Origin: Azospirillum brasilense
Lineage (GTDB): Bacteria; Pseudomonadota; Alphaproteobacteria; Azospirillales; Azospirillaceae
Direction: 5' to 3'
Assembly (NCBI RefSeq): GCF_005222205.1
Contig: NZ_CP032345.1
Location: 251,001-315,000 of the forward strand
Length of the DNA stretch: 64,000 nucleotides
The notes beneath the pieces were generated by a model. That model did no database searches. It saw nothing but the letters and a program-made list of their open reading frames with translations, and was not told the origin of the DNA. This document shows, one piece after another, positions 1 through 8,415 of this stretch. Numbering within the stretch: position 1 is the stretch's first letter; every line of letters begins with the position of its first letter. The position numbers were made by a program, and so were the translations under genes.

Positions 1-299
1 AGAAGCGGGGCATCACTGTGATTTTCACGATTTAGTTTATTAATTTGCTTCCAAATCGACTCAATTTGCTCGCCAGACTCCTGCTTCTTTATTGAATTGA
101 AAATAACTTCTTGTACATATCCTGAAAATGTGAGGAGTGGAACATAGCTGATCAATCCATGGCTTTTATCGTTTTCAATGTCACAGTCTGCTGTTAGGAC
201 AACTCCATAGCGATCCCAAACGCCATAGCGGTTAGGCCAAACCAATATGTCCCCCTGCAGTAAGGGCGAGCTGTCTTCAACGGGAATGGTGTCGACCAT
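1..299 (-). CDS. Hypothetical protein, 3' end beyond the window edge
   Basis: An open frame reads leftward off the window edge, about 99 codons from an ATG at 299. The product begins MVDTIPVEDSSPLLQGDIL and contains a GVVLTADCDI stretch. I do not recognise the family. The base composition is much more AT-rich than the rest of the window, which suggests horizontally acquired DNA. An in-frame GTG at 335 is an alternative start, and neither start has a good ribosome binding site. A second frame (ATG at 459, ending at 277) abuts it. A single-base change near 335-345 would join the two frames, so the gene may be a frameshifted longer gene. No function is assigned. Confidence 0.55.
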   Translation of the reverse strand, partial: MVDTIPVEDSSPLLQGDILVWPNRYGVWDRYGVVLTADCDIENDKSHGLISYVPLLTFSGYVQEVIFNSIKKQESGEQIESIWKQINKLNRENHSDAPL

Positions 300-602
300 A
301 GGGTTCACATACGGTTGAATAGGTTGAGGGATCACACCCTCTCATACTGGTTTTGGTATGGCAATGTTCGATTTTATCGACTTGAGGTGATAGGCTTCCA
401 ATTTTAAGTGTGTTCGGTTCTAAGGAACGCGCCTCTATGAGATTATGATCGGTACTCATAGTGAGCTTTCGATGCGCAGCTGACTGAAAAGTCTTCCAGA
501 TGCGCGACCACCACAGGCTGGCGCGTGCCGGCGCCTCTGCCTGCCAGACTGCAGTTCCTCGGCCAAATGTGTTGAACCGACCTCGATAGCAGGCGGGGCC
601 TG
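300..602. other. Intergenic stretch with no confident gene
   Basis: About 300 bases. The only frame of note is a 60-codon leftward one (ATG at 459) with no ribosome binding site. It would encode a low-complexity-free but unrecognised peptide. I see no RNA gene or clear terminator here. Confidence 0.4.
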
Positions 603-971
603 TTAGGCAATCAGGCACCTCTCCTCGCTGGCCAGCTGCCCAGAGTGTTCCGGCAGTTCCACAACTTCCATCTTCGGGGCCGCATCCTGCGCCATCACCT
701 CAACAGGATCTCCGCACCCATGCCCGGCCAGCCGGTGCCGCTCTTCGGTGGCCGCCGCCCGGAAGTAATCGGCGATGAAGGCCCTGACGGATGACGCCAA
801 ATTAGGACAAGCGCGATAAAGGGAAATAACCTTCGTTTCCACGAAGCTCACCACTTCGTTTACGCTTGTCCCTTCACGGTTGCAGATATCGTCAAGGGAT
901 TCCCACATTAACGGCTCCAGCCGCATCGACGTGCGGCGCCCGTTCACAGTCACGTTCTTTTGCACGAGCAT
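603..971 (-). CDS. Ribbon-helix-helix domain protein (RHH_4-like)
   Basis: A 122-residue protein starting at the ATG at 971, with an AAGGGCGG-like binding site just upstream. The longer frame beginning at 1184 has no such support. The N-terminal 75 residues match the RHH_4 pattern seen in many alphaproteobacteria: a short beta strand (VTVNGRRTSMRLEP), a helix with W and L positions, the REGTSVNE turn and the conserved SSVRAFIADYFR helix. Such proteins are thought to bind DNA as dimers or to act as antitoxin-like regulators. The C-terminal 40 residues are variable. A paralogue sits at 16306-16575. The gene stands alone, so no operon partner helps to assign a target. Confidence 0.8.
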   Translation of the reverse strand: MLVQKNVTVNGRRTSMRLEPLMWESLDDICNREGTSVNEVVSFVETKVISLYRACPNLASSVRAFIADYFRAAATEERHRLAGHGCGDPVEVMAQDAAPKMEVVELPEHSGQLASEERCLIA

Positions 972-1251
972 GGCCCGCCCTTTCGCGAGTGTGCACCAGT
1001 GTATGTTTTGCAATCGAATAAAATCAATCGCCACACCACGGGCACAATGACGCGCGATTTTCATGCGAATCGGGGCCTCTAAACGCGATCCATGGTCGCT
1101 TACAAGCCAGGAAAGGGGCGATCCAAACGGGCATGATGGTGGTTCATCCAACCCAACAGCAGGCTCGAATAGGTTGTGCAACATCTCGCATCAACTCGCG
1201 CCATCCTATATGCTTAGCGGAAAGCATGGCCGACAACATGGGAGACGACCA

Positions 1252-1482
1252 TTGAGCGCGATCATCTGGAAAGACGATGTCTTCGGGGTATCCGTCACGG
1301 AAGACAGCCAGGGCAGGTTTTGGATAGCAACGTCGGACAGGACCCCGCCGGCTTTTCGGGAAAAGCCTTACATCTGCGATGGGCACTTTCTGAGCCGTGA
1401 AGATGCCATTTCCAACGCCCAGATACTCGTAGAGCACTGCCAGCTCGGTAGCTTTGGCGAACTGAGAAACCGCAATGCCTAA
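1252..1482 (+). CDS. Small hypothetical protein
   Basis: A 76-residue frame containing IIWKDDVFGVSVTEDSQGRF and a HFLSREDAI stretch that looks like genuine coding sequence. I chose the TTG at 1252 because GGGAG lies seven bases upstream. An ATG at 1210 would add 14 residues but has no binding site. The composition (aromatic and acidic residues, no membrane segment, no signal peptide) suggests a small cytoplasmic protein. No family is recognised. An opposite-strand frame at 1144-1548 overlaps it and is less protein-like. Confidence 0.5.
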   Translation: MSAIIWKDDVFGVSVTEDSQGRFWIATSDRTPPAFREKPYICDGHFLSREDAISNAQILVEHCQLGSFGELRNRNA

Positions 1483-1551
1483 GGGACTACAAGGCCAGAA
1501 GCGCCCCGGGGACATGATGAGAGCGGCTATCATGGCATCCACGATCACCGC

Positions 1552-2832
1552 TCACGCCCGCACCACCGGCACATCTGCCAACGCAGTCGTATAGCTGGGC
1601 GAACGGCTATCCTGGCGCATCCGCCAAGCTCGGCCGATTGTGGCCGCCGGCACCAGCGTGTCGCGGCCCATCCGGCTGTTGATCGCGTCCATCGCCGCCA
1701 TGAGCCGTGCGCCGCGCGCCCGATCGGCAGCGGCCAGCAGGTCAGGCTGCACCTTGGTAACCGGCACCAGCCCGGTCAGGATCACACCGGCCTTGCTGAA
1801 CTGGAAGCCTTCGCGCCAGATCCTGCGGGCGCCGGCCGTCGCCGCAGCGATCAGCGCGAAGGTGTCGTCGGTCGCCGGCCGCAGTTCGACCGTGGCGGCG
1901 TTGCTGTAGGCCGGACCGGGCCGGAAGGGCGACGTGTGCATGAAGACCTGGAGGGCTTCGGCGGCCAGCCCCTCGGCGCGCAACTTCTCCCCGGCCCGAG
2001 TCGCATAGGCCGCCACCGCCTCCCTCATCGGCTCCCACTCCGTCACCGGCTGGCCGAAGCTGCGGGTAACGGCCGTCGTCTTGCGCGGCGCCGGCGCCTG
2101 ATCGAGCGGCAGGCAGGACAGCCCGCGCAGCTCGTAGACAATCCGCTCGCCCACCACGGTCAGCACCTGCCGGGCGCGCCGGGGCTCCATGTCGCGCAGA
2201 TCCGCCGCGGTCTTCACCCCCAGCATGCCCAGCTTCTCGGCGCTGCGCCGGCCGATGCCCCAGACGTCCTCAACTGGCACGACGCGCAGCACATGCTCAC
2301 GCTCCGATTCGCCGCCCAGGGCGCAGACGCCGCTGTCGTCCAACAGCGTCTTCTTGGCAGCGTGGTTCGCCAGCTTGGCCAGCGTCTTCGTCACGGCGAT
2401 CCCGACGCAGGTCGGAATGCCGGTCCACCGCCGGACCGTCGCCCGGATCTCTGCGGCGTAGGCCCGAAGGTCGCGGCCCTCGAAGCCGGAGAGATCCAGG
2501 AAGGACTCGTCGATGCTATAGACCTCCAGCCGTGGCGTGAAGCCGCGCAGGCAGTCGGTCACCCGGGCCGATAGGTCGCCATACAGCGAGTAGTTGGAGG
2601 ACAGCACCCGTACTCGATGCTGGCGGACCAGATCGCGCACCTCGAACAGCGGCTGGCCCATCTTCACGCCCAACGCTTTCAGCTCGGCGGAGCGGGCGAC
2701 GAAGCACCCGTCGTTGTTCGAAAGCACGCCGACCGGGACGCCTTCGAGCCGGGGGTCGAAGACCCGTTCGCAGCTCACATAGAAATTGTTGCAGTCCACC
2801 AGCCCGTAGACCCGCGGCGGCGCCATGGCCAT
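1552..2832 (-). CDS. umuC: Y-family DNA polymerase V catalytic subunit
   Basis: 426 residues. It is the catalytic subunit of error-prone translesion polymerase V, which copies past lesions as part of the SOS response and works with cleaved UmuD. The palm carboxylates are visible: D13 in [15 protein letters not shown] and D108-E109 in [13 protein letters not shown] helix-hairpin-helix region follows ([17 protein letters not shown], about residues 193-209). The C-terminal SPSYTT segment is typical of UmuC. The ATG at 2832 overlaps the umuD stop as TGATG, so the two are translationally coupled. The longer frame to 2874 lies inside umuD. Length is normal for the family (about 420). Chromosomal, plasmid and phage copies occur, and the sequence does not say which this is. 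Confidence 0.95.
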   Translation of the reverse strand: MAMAPPRVYGLVDCNNFYVSCERVFDPRLEGVPVGVLSNNDGCFVARSAELKALGVKMGQPLFEVRDLVRQHRVRVLSSNYSLYGDLSARVTDCLRGFTPRLEVYSIDESFLDLSGFEGRDLRAYAAEIRATVRRWTGIPTCVGIAVTKTLAKLANHAAKKTLLDDSGVCALGGESEREHVLRVVPVEDVWGIGRRSAEKLGMLGVKTAADLRDMEPRRARQVLTVVGERIVYELRGLSCLPLDQAPAPRKTTAVTRSFGQPVTEWEPMREAVAAYATRAGEKLRAEGLAAEALQVFMHTSPFRPGPAYSNAATVELRPATDDTFALIAAATAGARRIWREGFQFSKAGVILTGLVPVTKVQPDLLAAADRARGARLMAAMDAINSRMGRDTLVPAATIGRAWRMRQDSRSPSYTTALADVPVVRA

Positions 2833-3260
2833 CAGCGCCGATGCAGGCGCACGGTGCTGGTGACCACACCCCACACCTCGAAGCCGGGTCGGTCGGTGAC
2901 CTCGGTGGGCCGGTAGCTCGGATCGTCGGTCTCCGGGATCAGGTAGACCCGCCGCCCCCGGATCAGCAGCCGCTTGCAGACCAGTTCGCCGTCCAGCACC
3001 GCCACCACAACATCGTCATGCCGGGCGGTCAGGCTGCGATCCACGATGGCCAAGTCACCGTCATGGATGCCCGCCCGCGTCATGCTGTGGCCGGCAACGC
3101 GCAGGGTAAAGGTGGCGGAGGGGTGCGGGACCAGAACTTCGGCGAGATCGATTCGGCCCTCGACATAGTCCGCCGCCGGGCTGGGAAAGCCCGCCGACAC
3201 CACCGCCTCGACCGCCACCACCGGACACGACGTCATCAACACCGGAACCGGCGTCTTCAT
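2832..3260 (-). CDS. umuD: UmuD-type self-cleaving SOS protein (S24 peptidase)
   Basis: 142 residues from the ATG at 3260, preceded by GGAGGT four bases upstream. A start five codons earlier at 3275 also has a fair site. It belongs to the LexA/UmuD S24 family. The cleavage site is the Ala-Gly of SAGFPSPA (residues 23-24 from this start). The catalytic Ser lies in GHSM (59) and the catalytic Lys in CKRL (96), as in E. coli UmuD. RecA filaments trigger self-cleavage, and UmuD' then joins UmuC. It forms an operon with umuC and is controlled by the SOS box at 3308-3322. Confidence 0.93.
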   Translation of the reverse strand: MKTPVPVLMTSCPVVAVEAVVSAGFPSPAADYVEGRIDLAEVLVPHPSATFTLRVAGHSMTRAGIHDGDLAIVDRSLTARHDDVVVAVLDGELVCKRLLIRGRRVYLIPETDDPSYRPTEVTDRPGFEVWGVVTSTVRLHRR

Positions 3261-3307
3261 GCCCACCTCCCCCATCTGAACCCTCAGGCGAGGATGGCGC
3301 GGAACGA

Positions 3308-3322
3308 GAACTTTTCAAGAAC
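3308..3322 (-). promoter_or_regulatory. Alphaproteobacterial SOS (LexA) box upstream of umuDC
   Basis: Read on the minus strand this is GTTC-TTGAAAA-GTTC, a perfect GTTC-N7-GTTC direct repeat. That is the established LexA binding form in Alphaproteobacteria. It lies about 48 bases upstream of the umuD start, overlaps a TTGAAA that could serve as the -35 element, and is followed by a further GTTC half-site. It indicates DNA-damage induction of umuDC. Confidence 0.88.
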
Positions 3323-3484
3323 TAAAAGCGGTTGACACCAACGTTGGGGAGTGCGGAGCAGCGGTCAAAATGGGAATATCGTCCCGGTTTATCACCCGCA
3401 GGATGGTGGCGGTTTCACCCTACCCGGCCTACACATCCCCGCCCCGGGCCGGCTCTCGGCGGTAGGCAACACCAGAGGCATCGC

Positions 3485-3724
3485 ATGAACTATCAGGACC
3501 TGATCAAGGCGATCAACACCGCCCCCCGCGATCCAGGCGGCTGCACACCGCCGGTGGTTGACGTGGTTCGCGCCGGCGGGGAAAAGGTCCGGTTACTGGT
3601 CAACGCCGCCTTGGGGTGGGAGATCAGGCGTCAGCGCAAGGCCGGTCTCGGCGATGAGGGCGAGGTGCTGGCCTTGCGCGATCAGCTCGTTGCCAACATA
3701 GAGGCGGCGAGGGCGAATCCATGA
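3485..3724 (+). CDS. Small hypothetical protein
   Basis: 79 residues starting MNYQDLIKAINTAPRDPGG. The ATG at 3485 is preceded by AGAGG at a workable distance, so I prefer it to the frame start at 3332. The middle (VVDVVRAGGEKVRLLVN) and the C-terminal helix (LALRDQLVANIEAARANP) look like a small soluble domain. It has no motif I recognise. It lies between umuDC and the RTX gene and is divergent from umuDC. Confidence 0.6.
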   Translation: MNYQDLIKAINTAPRDPGGCTPPVVDVVRAGGEKVRLLVNAALGWEIRRQRKAGLGDEGEVLALRDQLVANIEAARANP

Positions 3725-3752
3725 CCATCCTCGCCGCATGACCTATCACAAC

Positions 3753-4838
3753 TTACTTCAGAATGAAGGCAAGGTAAGAGTCAGATCCCACGGTCCCAAT
3801 GGTTTGCGTGATGGCACCAATGGCCTTGCCGGAGAACGTCACGCTCATGTCGATCGAGCCGTTGTTGTCAAGGTCGATATGCGCCGTGGCGCCCTTGTAA
3901 TTGTCGGCACCAGACATCTCGGCCCACGTAATTTTTGATGTCCCTTCGTTCCAGCCCCAGGCAGTGGTCCACTCCCCAGCCTCCAAATCTGTCACAGTGG
4001 ACCACGTGACCCCGCCACCGCGACCATCCAAGAAGAACGTGTCCGAACCAGCGCCACCGGTCAGGAAGTTTGAGCCGGTTCCGCCATCGATCACATCATT
4101 CCCGTCACCTGCGTTAACGGCATCGTTGCCGGCGGTCATGTTGAAGAAATCTCCGTCGGTCGATCCATTCACGGCTTCGTCCGCCGAAGACCCGATGAGC
4201 TGCCACTTGAGCCCGGCAACCGGGCCGGAATAGGCTGTGGCTGCAACGCTGTCGCCGACCCCACCGACTGATCGAGAAAAGACCGCGGCCGGCTCGCTGC
4301 CCTTGGCCTCTGTACCCGTCACCGCTGTCGGCGGCGCCGGAATATCCTCGCTACGTGATCCGGTGCCGGTCGGCTGCGACGTTTGCGAGGAGGTGTTCTT
4401 GCCGTCTCCCCCCACATCCTCAGCAACCGCAAGCCCCCAAGAACCCGATCCACGAATGTAAGAATTCGATACACTCAAATAATAAGTACCGGTCGCATCC
4501 GGCTTGAATCCTACGATACTATCGTAGCTGTATTGGTCATACGCCCCAATATCATCACCATCGACGTAGCGAAGAAGATATCCGCTCGAATCGAAGATGC
4601 TGAGATCAACCTGATAGGTTCCTTTAGCGATGAAGTTATAGGTTGCGTTACTTGAGAGATTGACTGTCACAAAGTCGATAACTTCGTAGGTTGTAAACAC
4701 GCCCGATGCGGTACCTAAATTCTCGTATAAACTTGATCCACTTGCCACAAAGGAGACCTTGGCGTCAGGATTTTTCCATGACTCCAGACTCATTTCGCTC
4801 GCTGCGTGGGTTTCAGTCCAAAACGGATTGCGCGCCAT
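3753..4838 (-). CDS. RTX-type calcium-binding protein, probable type I secretion substrate
   Basis: 361 residues. I chose the ATG at 4838 because GGAG sits six bases upstream. An ATG at 4850 lacks a site. The N-terminal half (about 25-140) resembles a bacterial pre-peptidase C-terminal-like beta domain, with FVTVNLSSNATYNFIAKGTY and GTYYLSVSNS strands. A Ser/Thr/Pro-rich linker follows. Glycine- and aspartate-rich RTX nonapeptides come next (about 236-271: GNDAVNAGDGNDVIDGG, LTGGAGSDTF). The C-terminal beta-rich tail with aspartates is like those that carry uncleaved type I secretion signals. There is no N-terminal signal peptide. No transporter genes are adjacent. Function after export is unknown. 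Confidence 0.75.
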   Translation of the reverse strand: MARNPFWTETHAASEMSLESWKNPDAKVSFVASGSSLYENLGTASGVFTTYEVIDFVTVNLSSNATYNFIAKGTYQVDLSIFDSSGYLLRYVDGDDIGAYDQYSYDSIVGFKPDATGTYYLSVSNSYIRGSGSWGLAVAEDVGGDGKNTSSQTSQPTGTGSRSEDIPAPPTAVTGTEAKGSEPAAVFSRSVGGVGDSVAATAYSGPVAGLKWQLIGSSADEAVNGSTDGDFFNMTAGNDAVNAGDGNDVIDGGTGSNFLTGGAGSDTFFLDGRGGGVTWSTVTDLEAGEWTTAWGWNEGTSKITWAEMSGADNYKGATAHIDLDNNGSIDMSVTFSGKAIGAITQTIGTVGSDSYLAFILK

Positions 4839-5012
4839 CGGTATCTCCATTCATATGCGTACAATTTACAACCAAGCCAAACAAGGCTATGCCAACCTTT
4901 AATGGATAATCACCAAGAAACCCGGACCTGTCTAGGTTCTTAATCTACAATTGTACGCTCCCCTTAGCATCTGCTAGCCCTTCCACACCCCCAACGGTGG
5001 AAGCCTTCCGAC

Positions 5013-5891
5013 ATGCCCCGCCCCACGATCACCGGCGCCCTATGGATCATCGCGTCCGCGCTCGCCTTCATGGCCGCCAACATCGCGATCCGGCACCTGG
5101 GCGCTAAGCTGCCGCCGCTGGAGATGGCCATGTTCCGGTCAGCCGGCGGCTTGATCATGGTGCTGGTCGCGTGGCGGGCCTTCTTGCACCTGCGCCAACT
5201 CCGGGACCCACACATCCACCTCGTGCGGGCGGTTGTGGGCGCGGTGTCGCTGATCGCGCTGGTCCACTCTTACGCCACCCTGCCCGTCGCCCTGGTCACC
5301 GCCTTTATGTACGTCCGAGCTGCGTTGGTGGTGCCCATGGCTTGGCTGTTCCTGAAGGAGCGGGTTGGCCCCGACGTGTGGGCCGCGGTCGGCCTCGGCA
5401 TCGCAGGGGGCGTCGTAGCGCTCTGGCCTCGCCTCTCCGCCATTGGGACGCCGGCGGCTGTGTGGCACGGTTGGGAGGCGCTGATCCTGCCGCTTGCCGC
5501 CCTCGCCGGAGCCGGGAGCCACATCTGCATGCGCCGGCTGGCCCTGACCAACCCGCCGAGCGTCGTGGTGGCCGTCTCCGCGATCCTGGTGACCGCCGTG
5601 GTGGCGGTGCCAGCGTCCAGCGTGGCGATCGAGCCGCCGGCCGCCGATATCCCGCTGTTGGTCGGCATGGCCCTGCTGAGCGGGCTGGCGCAATGGTTCA
5701 CGGTCCGCGGCTACCGCTACGCCTCCCCTGCCCGGCTGGCACCGTTGTCGCTGATCGACGTGCCGATTGCCTTGGTGGCCGGCTACGCGCTGTTCGGCGA
5801 GGTGCCGGGCAGCATGCAGGCGGTCGGGTCGGGAATGATCATCGGGGCGGCGCTTTACGTGTTTCGGGCGGAGCGGTCCGATTCGCGCTAA
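5013..5891 (+). CDS. EamA/DMT-family membrane transporter
   Basis: 292 residues with about ten hydrophobic segments in two homologous halves (first near 8-150, second near 158-285), which is the normal layout of drug/metabolite transporters in the inner membrane. The half-ends TAFMYVRAALVVPMAWLFLKE and LSLIDVPIALVAGYALFGE carry the family's conserved Pro-Leu and E-rich loops. The ATG at 5013 has a GGTGGAAG-like site upstream. The substrate cannot be told from sequence. It stands alone, with a 100-base gap before it and a 340-base gap after. Confidence 0.85.
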   Translation: MPRPTITGALWIIASALAFMAANIAIRHLGAKLPPLEMAMFRSAGGLIMVLVAWRAFLHLRQLRDPHIHLVRAVVGAVSLIALVHSYATLPVALVTAFMYVRAALVVPMAWLFLKERVGPDVWAAVGLGIAGGVVALWPRLSAIGTPAAVWHGWEALILPLAALAGAGSHICMRRLALTNPPSVVVAVSAILVTAVVAVPASSVAIEPPAADIPLLVGMALLSGLAQWFTVRGYRYASPARLAPLSLIDVPIALVAGYALFGEVPGSMQAVGSGMIIGAALYVFRAERSDSR

Positions 5892-6230
5892 AATTCGTCC
5901 GAGTCGGTCCCATAATTCGAGAAAATTGCGCAACATTATTATCGTATCGCGCAACCTCACCCATCACCTACACATGCTGGTATGCAGCAATCTTACTGCA
6001 ACTAAAAAAGTTCGCTACCCACTTGGCCACACCGGTTGCGCAACGAAATTCCCAGCAAGGCTTACGAATCAAGCACCTGACGCTCAAATTGGTTCACCCA
6101 ACTCCACAGAATCGCTCATAGGTCTGGATCGCCCCAGCATCACACCCCCCACGTGGGTGGTAGTGGCGCACAAGATCGCTTTGTTACGTTCAGACGAAAG
6201 GAAAGCCACAACTTTTGAATAGCCCAAACG
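5892..6230. other. Intergenic region with no gene seen
   Basis: About 340 bases, noticeably more AT-rich than the flanks. A 98-codon frame at 5926-6222 has no binding site and unconvincing composition. It presumably holds the promoter of the LuxR-type gene at 6231, but I could not pick a clear -35/-10 pair. Confidence 0.5.
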
Positions 6231-7298
6231 ATGACGATGCTGCCGCTCCCGTGGGACATCCCAGGTCCATTCGCCGACATGGCCGTGATGGCGTCACGGC
6301 TCAATGCATTGCTCGTCATCATCGATCCAAACGATAACATCGTTTACGCCAGCCAAGATAAAAAGCGCCTATATCCGTTCATCGACTTTTCTGCGCCACA
6401 AACCTTCGAATCAATGCTGCGCTCGTCATGGAAACATGGAGCGGATAACGGAATCATCAGCCCACCAGACTTCGAGGCGCAGCTTGCTGATGCACAAATT
6501 GCCCGTCGAAGCCCTCGCCTTGAATTCACCCGCCGATTTCCAACCGAATTGATCTGCGCGCACATCCGTCTCGACAACGGGTGGAACGCCCAGTTGCGTG
6601 TCGAGCCGGATCGGGCTGGCCTTCGCCAATACTTCTCACGCGACCTTCCGACCTTCGGACTGCTCGAAGCGATCCGGCAAAAGGAATCTGCCGAGCAATG
6701 CGCCGCGGCCCTCGACTGCTTGGCATTCGGCATCGCAGTCCTGGGACCTGATAGACGGATCAAGCACAAGAATACCGCCATGACCGATCTCATCAGCCGG
6801 TCCGACGGCTTACTGGTGGACGAGTACGGGCGCCTATCAGCGCTTCACGGCGATGACACTGCGGAACTATCGCGTCTCGTGGCGCTTGCCAGCTTGGGCC
6901 GCCTCTTAGCGCCGACCGCGGCAACCAGCATTCGAGCTGCAGCAGGAAGGTCGCACATCGTGTCGGTATCGCGAGGCGGTGATTCCGTTGGATCAGCGGT
7001 CGTGATGGTCGCGCCGGCCAGTCTTGATGTCGCGGCCGTTTCCGACGTGCTGCACCGAGACTTCAAGCTAACCCCCGCGGAGGCTGAACTGGCCGCCATG
7101 ATCGGCAACGGCTTCACGAACGACGACGCTGCCAAAGAACTCGGAAAAGCGCCTGGCACCGGGCGCGAGCAAGTCAAAAACATCCTGAAGAAACTGGATG
7201 TTGGGGCACTCGCCAACCGCGGTCAGACGGGCCTTGCCCGCTGGGTAGCCGTATTGGGGGCGATCACCGGAGCCGCCCGGTTTCGCGGCAAATCATGA
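6231..7298 (+). CDS. LuxR-type helix-turn-helix transcriptional regulator
   Basis: 355 residues. The C-terminal part (about 279-330, LTPAEAELAAMIGNGFTNDDA then GTGREQVKNILKKLDV) is a LuxR/FixJ-type HTH, with the usual T/S-P-x-E start and a recognition helix that is slightly atypical. Two upstream segments (about 24-50, LLVIIDPNDNIVYAS, and 158-205, FGIAVLGPDRRIKHKNTAM) look like PAS-type sensor folds. It is likely a cytoplasmic, ligand- or redox-responsive regulator. The gene at 7315 begins 16 bases later and is probably co-transcribed. A second ATG lies two codons in. Confidence 0.78.
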   Translation: MTMLPLPWDIPGPFADMAVMASRLNALLVIIDPNDNIVYASQDKKRLYPFIDFSAPQTFESMLRSSWKHGADNGIISPPDFEAQLADAQIARRSPRLEFTRRFPTELICAHIRLDNGWNAQLRVEPDRAGLRQYFSRDLPTFGLLEAIRQKESAEQCAAALDCLAFGIAVLGPDRRIKHKNTAMTDLISRSDGLLVDEYGRLSALHGDDTAELSRLVALASLGRLLAPTAATSIRAAAGRSHIVSVSRGGDSVGSAVVMVAPASLDVAAVSDVLHRDFKLTPAEAELAAMIGNGFTNDDAAKELGKAPGTGREQVKNILKKLDVGALANRGQTGLARWVAVLGAITGAARFRGKS

Positions 7299-7314
7299 AA
7301 AGAGGAAAGAACTG

Positions 7315-7767
7315 ATGGATATCTTGAGCAAGGTCCAGGCGATCAACGCCATGAACCTGGACATTCTGGTCGATGACCTCGTGCGCGGGGGCATACCAAA
7401 GGAAGAGGCTGCGGTGGCAGTTGAGCGCTATCGGTCCTTCCTAACTGCTGTGGCCGCCTACCCGACGGAAACCCTCGTCCCGTCGAAACTGGTGGACAAG
7501 GTGTGGCACGCCCACATGCTGCGCCCGCGGGTGTATTTCGAGGATTGCATGGTCGCGCTGGGCCAGATCGTGGACCACACTCCAGGAGTCTACGGCACGC
7601 CTGCCTATGAGGCCGCCTACGCCATGACGCGCAAGCTCGTCAGCTACGGCCACACGATGCCGGTAGATCCCTACGCGGATCACCCAATGGCCGGCGCCGA
7701 GTGCTTCCGCGAGCCGGGCGAAGGCGATGAATGGCCGCTGGTGCGGAGCCGTGCCAGTGCAGCCTGA
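7315..7767 (+). CDS. Glycine-rich domain-containing-like protein (DUF1399 type)
   Basis: 150 residues with a strong AGAGGAAAG site before the ATG. The core LVPSKLVDKVWHAHMLRPR followed by Y-x-x-D-C and DHTP matches the pattern of the glycine-rich-domain protein family (P-S-x-x-V-D-x-x-W-H-x-H then Y-x-x-D-C). The His and Cys positions may bind metal. The biochemical role of this family in bacteria is not established. Co-orientation and the 16-base gap tie it to the LuxR-type regulator upstream, and a hairpin at 7779-7806 ends the unit. Confidence 0.7.
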   Translation: MDILSKVQAINAMNLDILVDDLVRGGIPKEEAAVAVERYRSFLTAVAAYPTETLVPSKLVDKVWHAHMLRPRVYFEDCMVALGQIVDHTPGVYGTPAYEAAYAMTRKLVSYGHTMPVDPYADHPMAGAECFREPGEGDEWPLVRSRASAA

Positions 7768-7778
7768 ATGTCGAGGTA

Positions 7779-7806
7779 GCCCAGGTCGCGGCCAGGCGAC
7801 CTGGGC
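7779..7806 (+). terminator. Hairpin ending the LuxR/glycine-rich-domain unit
   Basis: A perfect 11-bp stem (GCCCAGGTCGC with GCGACCTGGGC) and a six-base loop lie 12 bases after the stop codon at 7767. There is no U-run, so termination may be imperfect or Rho-assisted. Confidence 0.6.
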
Positions 7807-7970
7807 GCCTTACCACAGATCATAATGATGAGTTCGGTGATCGGGGTGTGGTTGGCGCCGCTCCCGTTCACCGGCTCAGTCACTCACTTATGGAGCGAGT
7901 GATGCGAAAGAATGTGCCCCCGAAATCGAGGGAGCGCAAGGATATGCGCGCGGCAACAGTGTGGCACAAA

Positions 7971-8222
7971 CTAATCGGAAGTGCCGCCCACGCTTAATCG
8001 AACTCCAAGTCCACCGCCAAGTGACTGCTCGCCATCACCGATAAATGCGACACCAGCACTCTCCAGCGCGGTCTGCATCCGCTTGATCGAGAGGTCTTCC
8101 GTGTTCTTCCCGTTCTCAAAACGGGAGACGGTGTTGACGCCAACCATAGCGGCGGCTGCGAGGTCGCGGACGCTCAAGCGTAGCGCCGCTCGAGCCATCG
8201 CGCATTGGCGAGGAGTCATCAT
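7971..8222 (-). CDS. Small XRE-family HTH regulator
   Basis: 83 residues. Residues 5-60 are a classic lambda-repressor-like HTH (RLSVRDLAAAAMVGVNTVSR, FENGK, then KRMQTALESAGVAFI, the small-XRE pattern with the G-V-x-F-I end). The tail is short with no sensor domain. Its two consecutive ATGs at 8222 and 8219 lie at the edge of an operator-like palindrome (8222-8242), so the mRNA may be leaderless or start at the second ATG, and the protein very likely represses itself. It could also control the rightward MazG-like operon. Confidence 0.82.
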   Translation of the reverse strand: MMTPRQCAMARAALRLSVRDLAAAAMVGVNTVSRFENGKNTEDLSIKRMQTALESAGVAFIGDGEQSLGGGLGVRLSVGGTSD

Positions 8223-8242
8223 GTGGTGAAAATATCACCACA
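8222..8242. promoter_or_regulatory. Operator-like palindrome at the start of the XRE gene
   Basis: TGTGGTGA-AAATA-TCACCACA: eight-base perfect arms around a five-base AT spacer, overlapping the first base of the XRE start codon. Further TGGTG/CACCA half-sites follow at 8266-8286 with a wider spacer. The arrangement is typical of an autoregulatory HTH binding site. Confidence 0.7.
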
Positions 8243-8331
8243 AAGGGGTAGACACAAGCCGAAGGTGGTGGTTACATAATCACCATGTGGGTTTCATAAC
8301 ACCACAACGACAGTGCCGCCACAAATGAAAA

Positions 8332-8387
8332 GCGCCCAGCTGCGCGAACAGCTGGGCGCCCTATCAGCAGAGCCGCGCGAACGGCTC
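8332..8387. other. Two tandem hairpins with the same CGCGAA loop
   Basis: First hairpin: 8332-8359, an 11-bp perfect stem (GCGCCCAGCTG with its complement). Second: 8370-8387, a 6-bp stem (GAGCCG with its complement). Both carry the identical hexaloop CGCGAA. They lie in the leader of the gene at 8416. On the minus strand the first hairpin is followed by TTTTCATTT and would act as a terminator for leftward transcription. On the plus strand they could be leader structures. Confidence 0.55.
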
Positions 8388-8415
8388 AACGGTCCCCACC
8401 AACCTTGGAAAGCCC

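Noticed and set aside
5926-6222. A 98-codon frame in the gap before the LuxR-type gene
   Set aside because: No ribosome site, uneven composition, no recognisable pattern.
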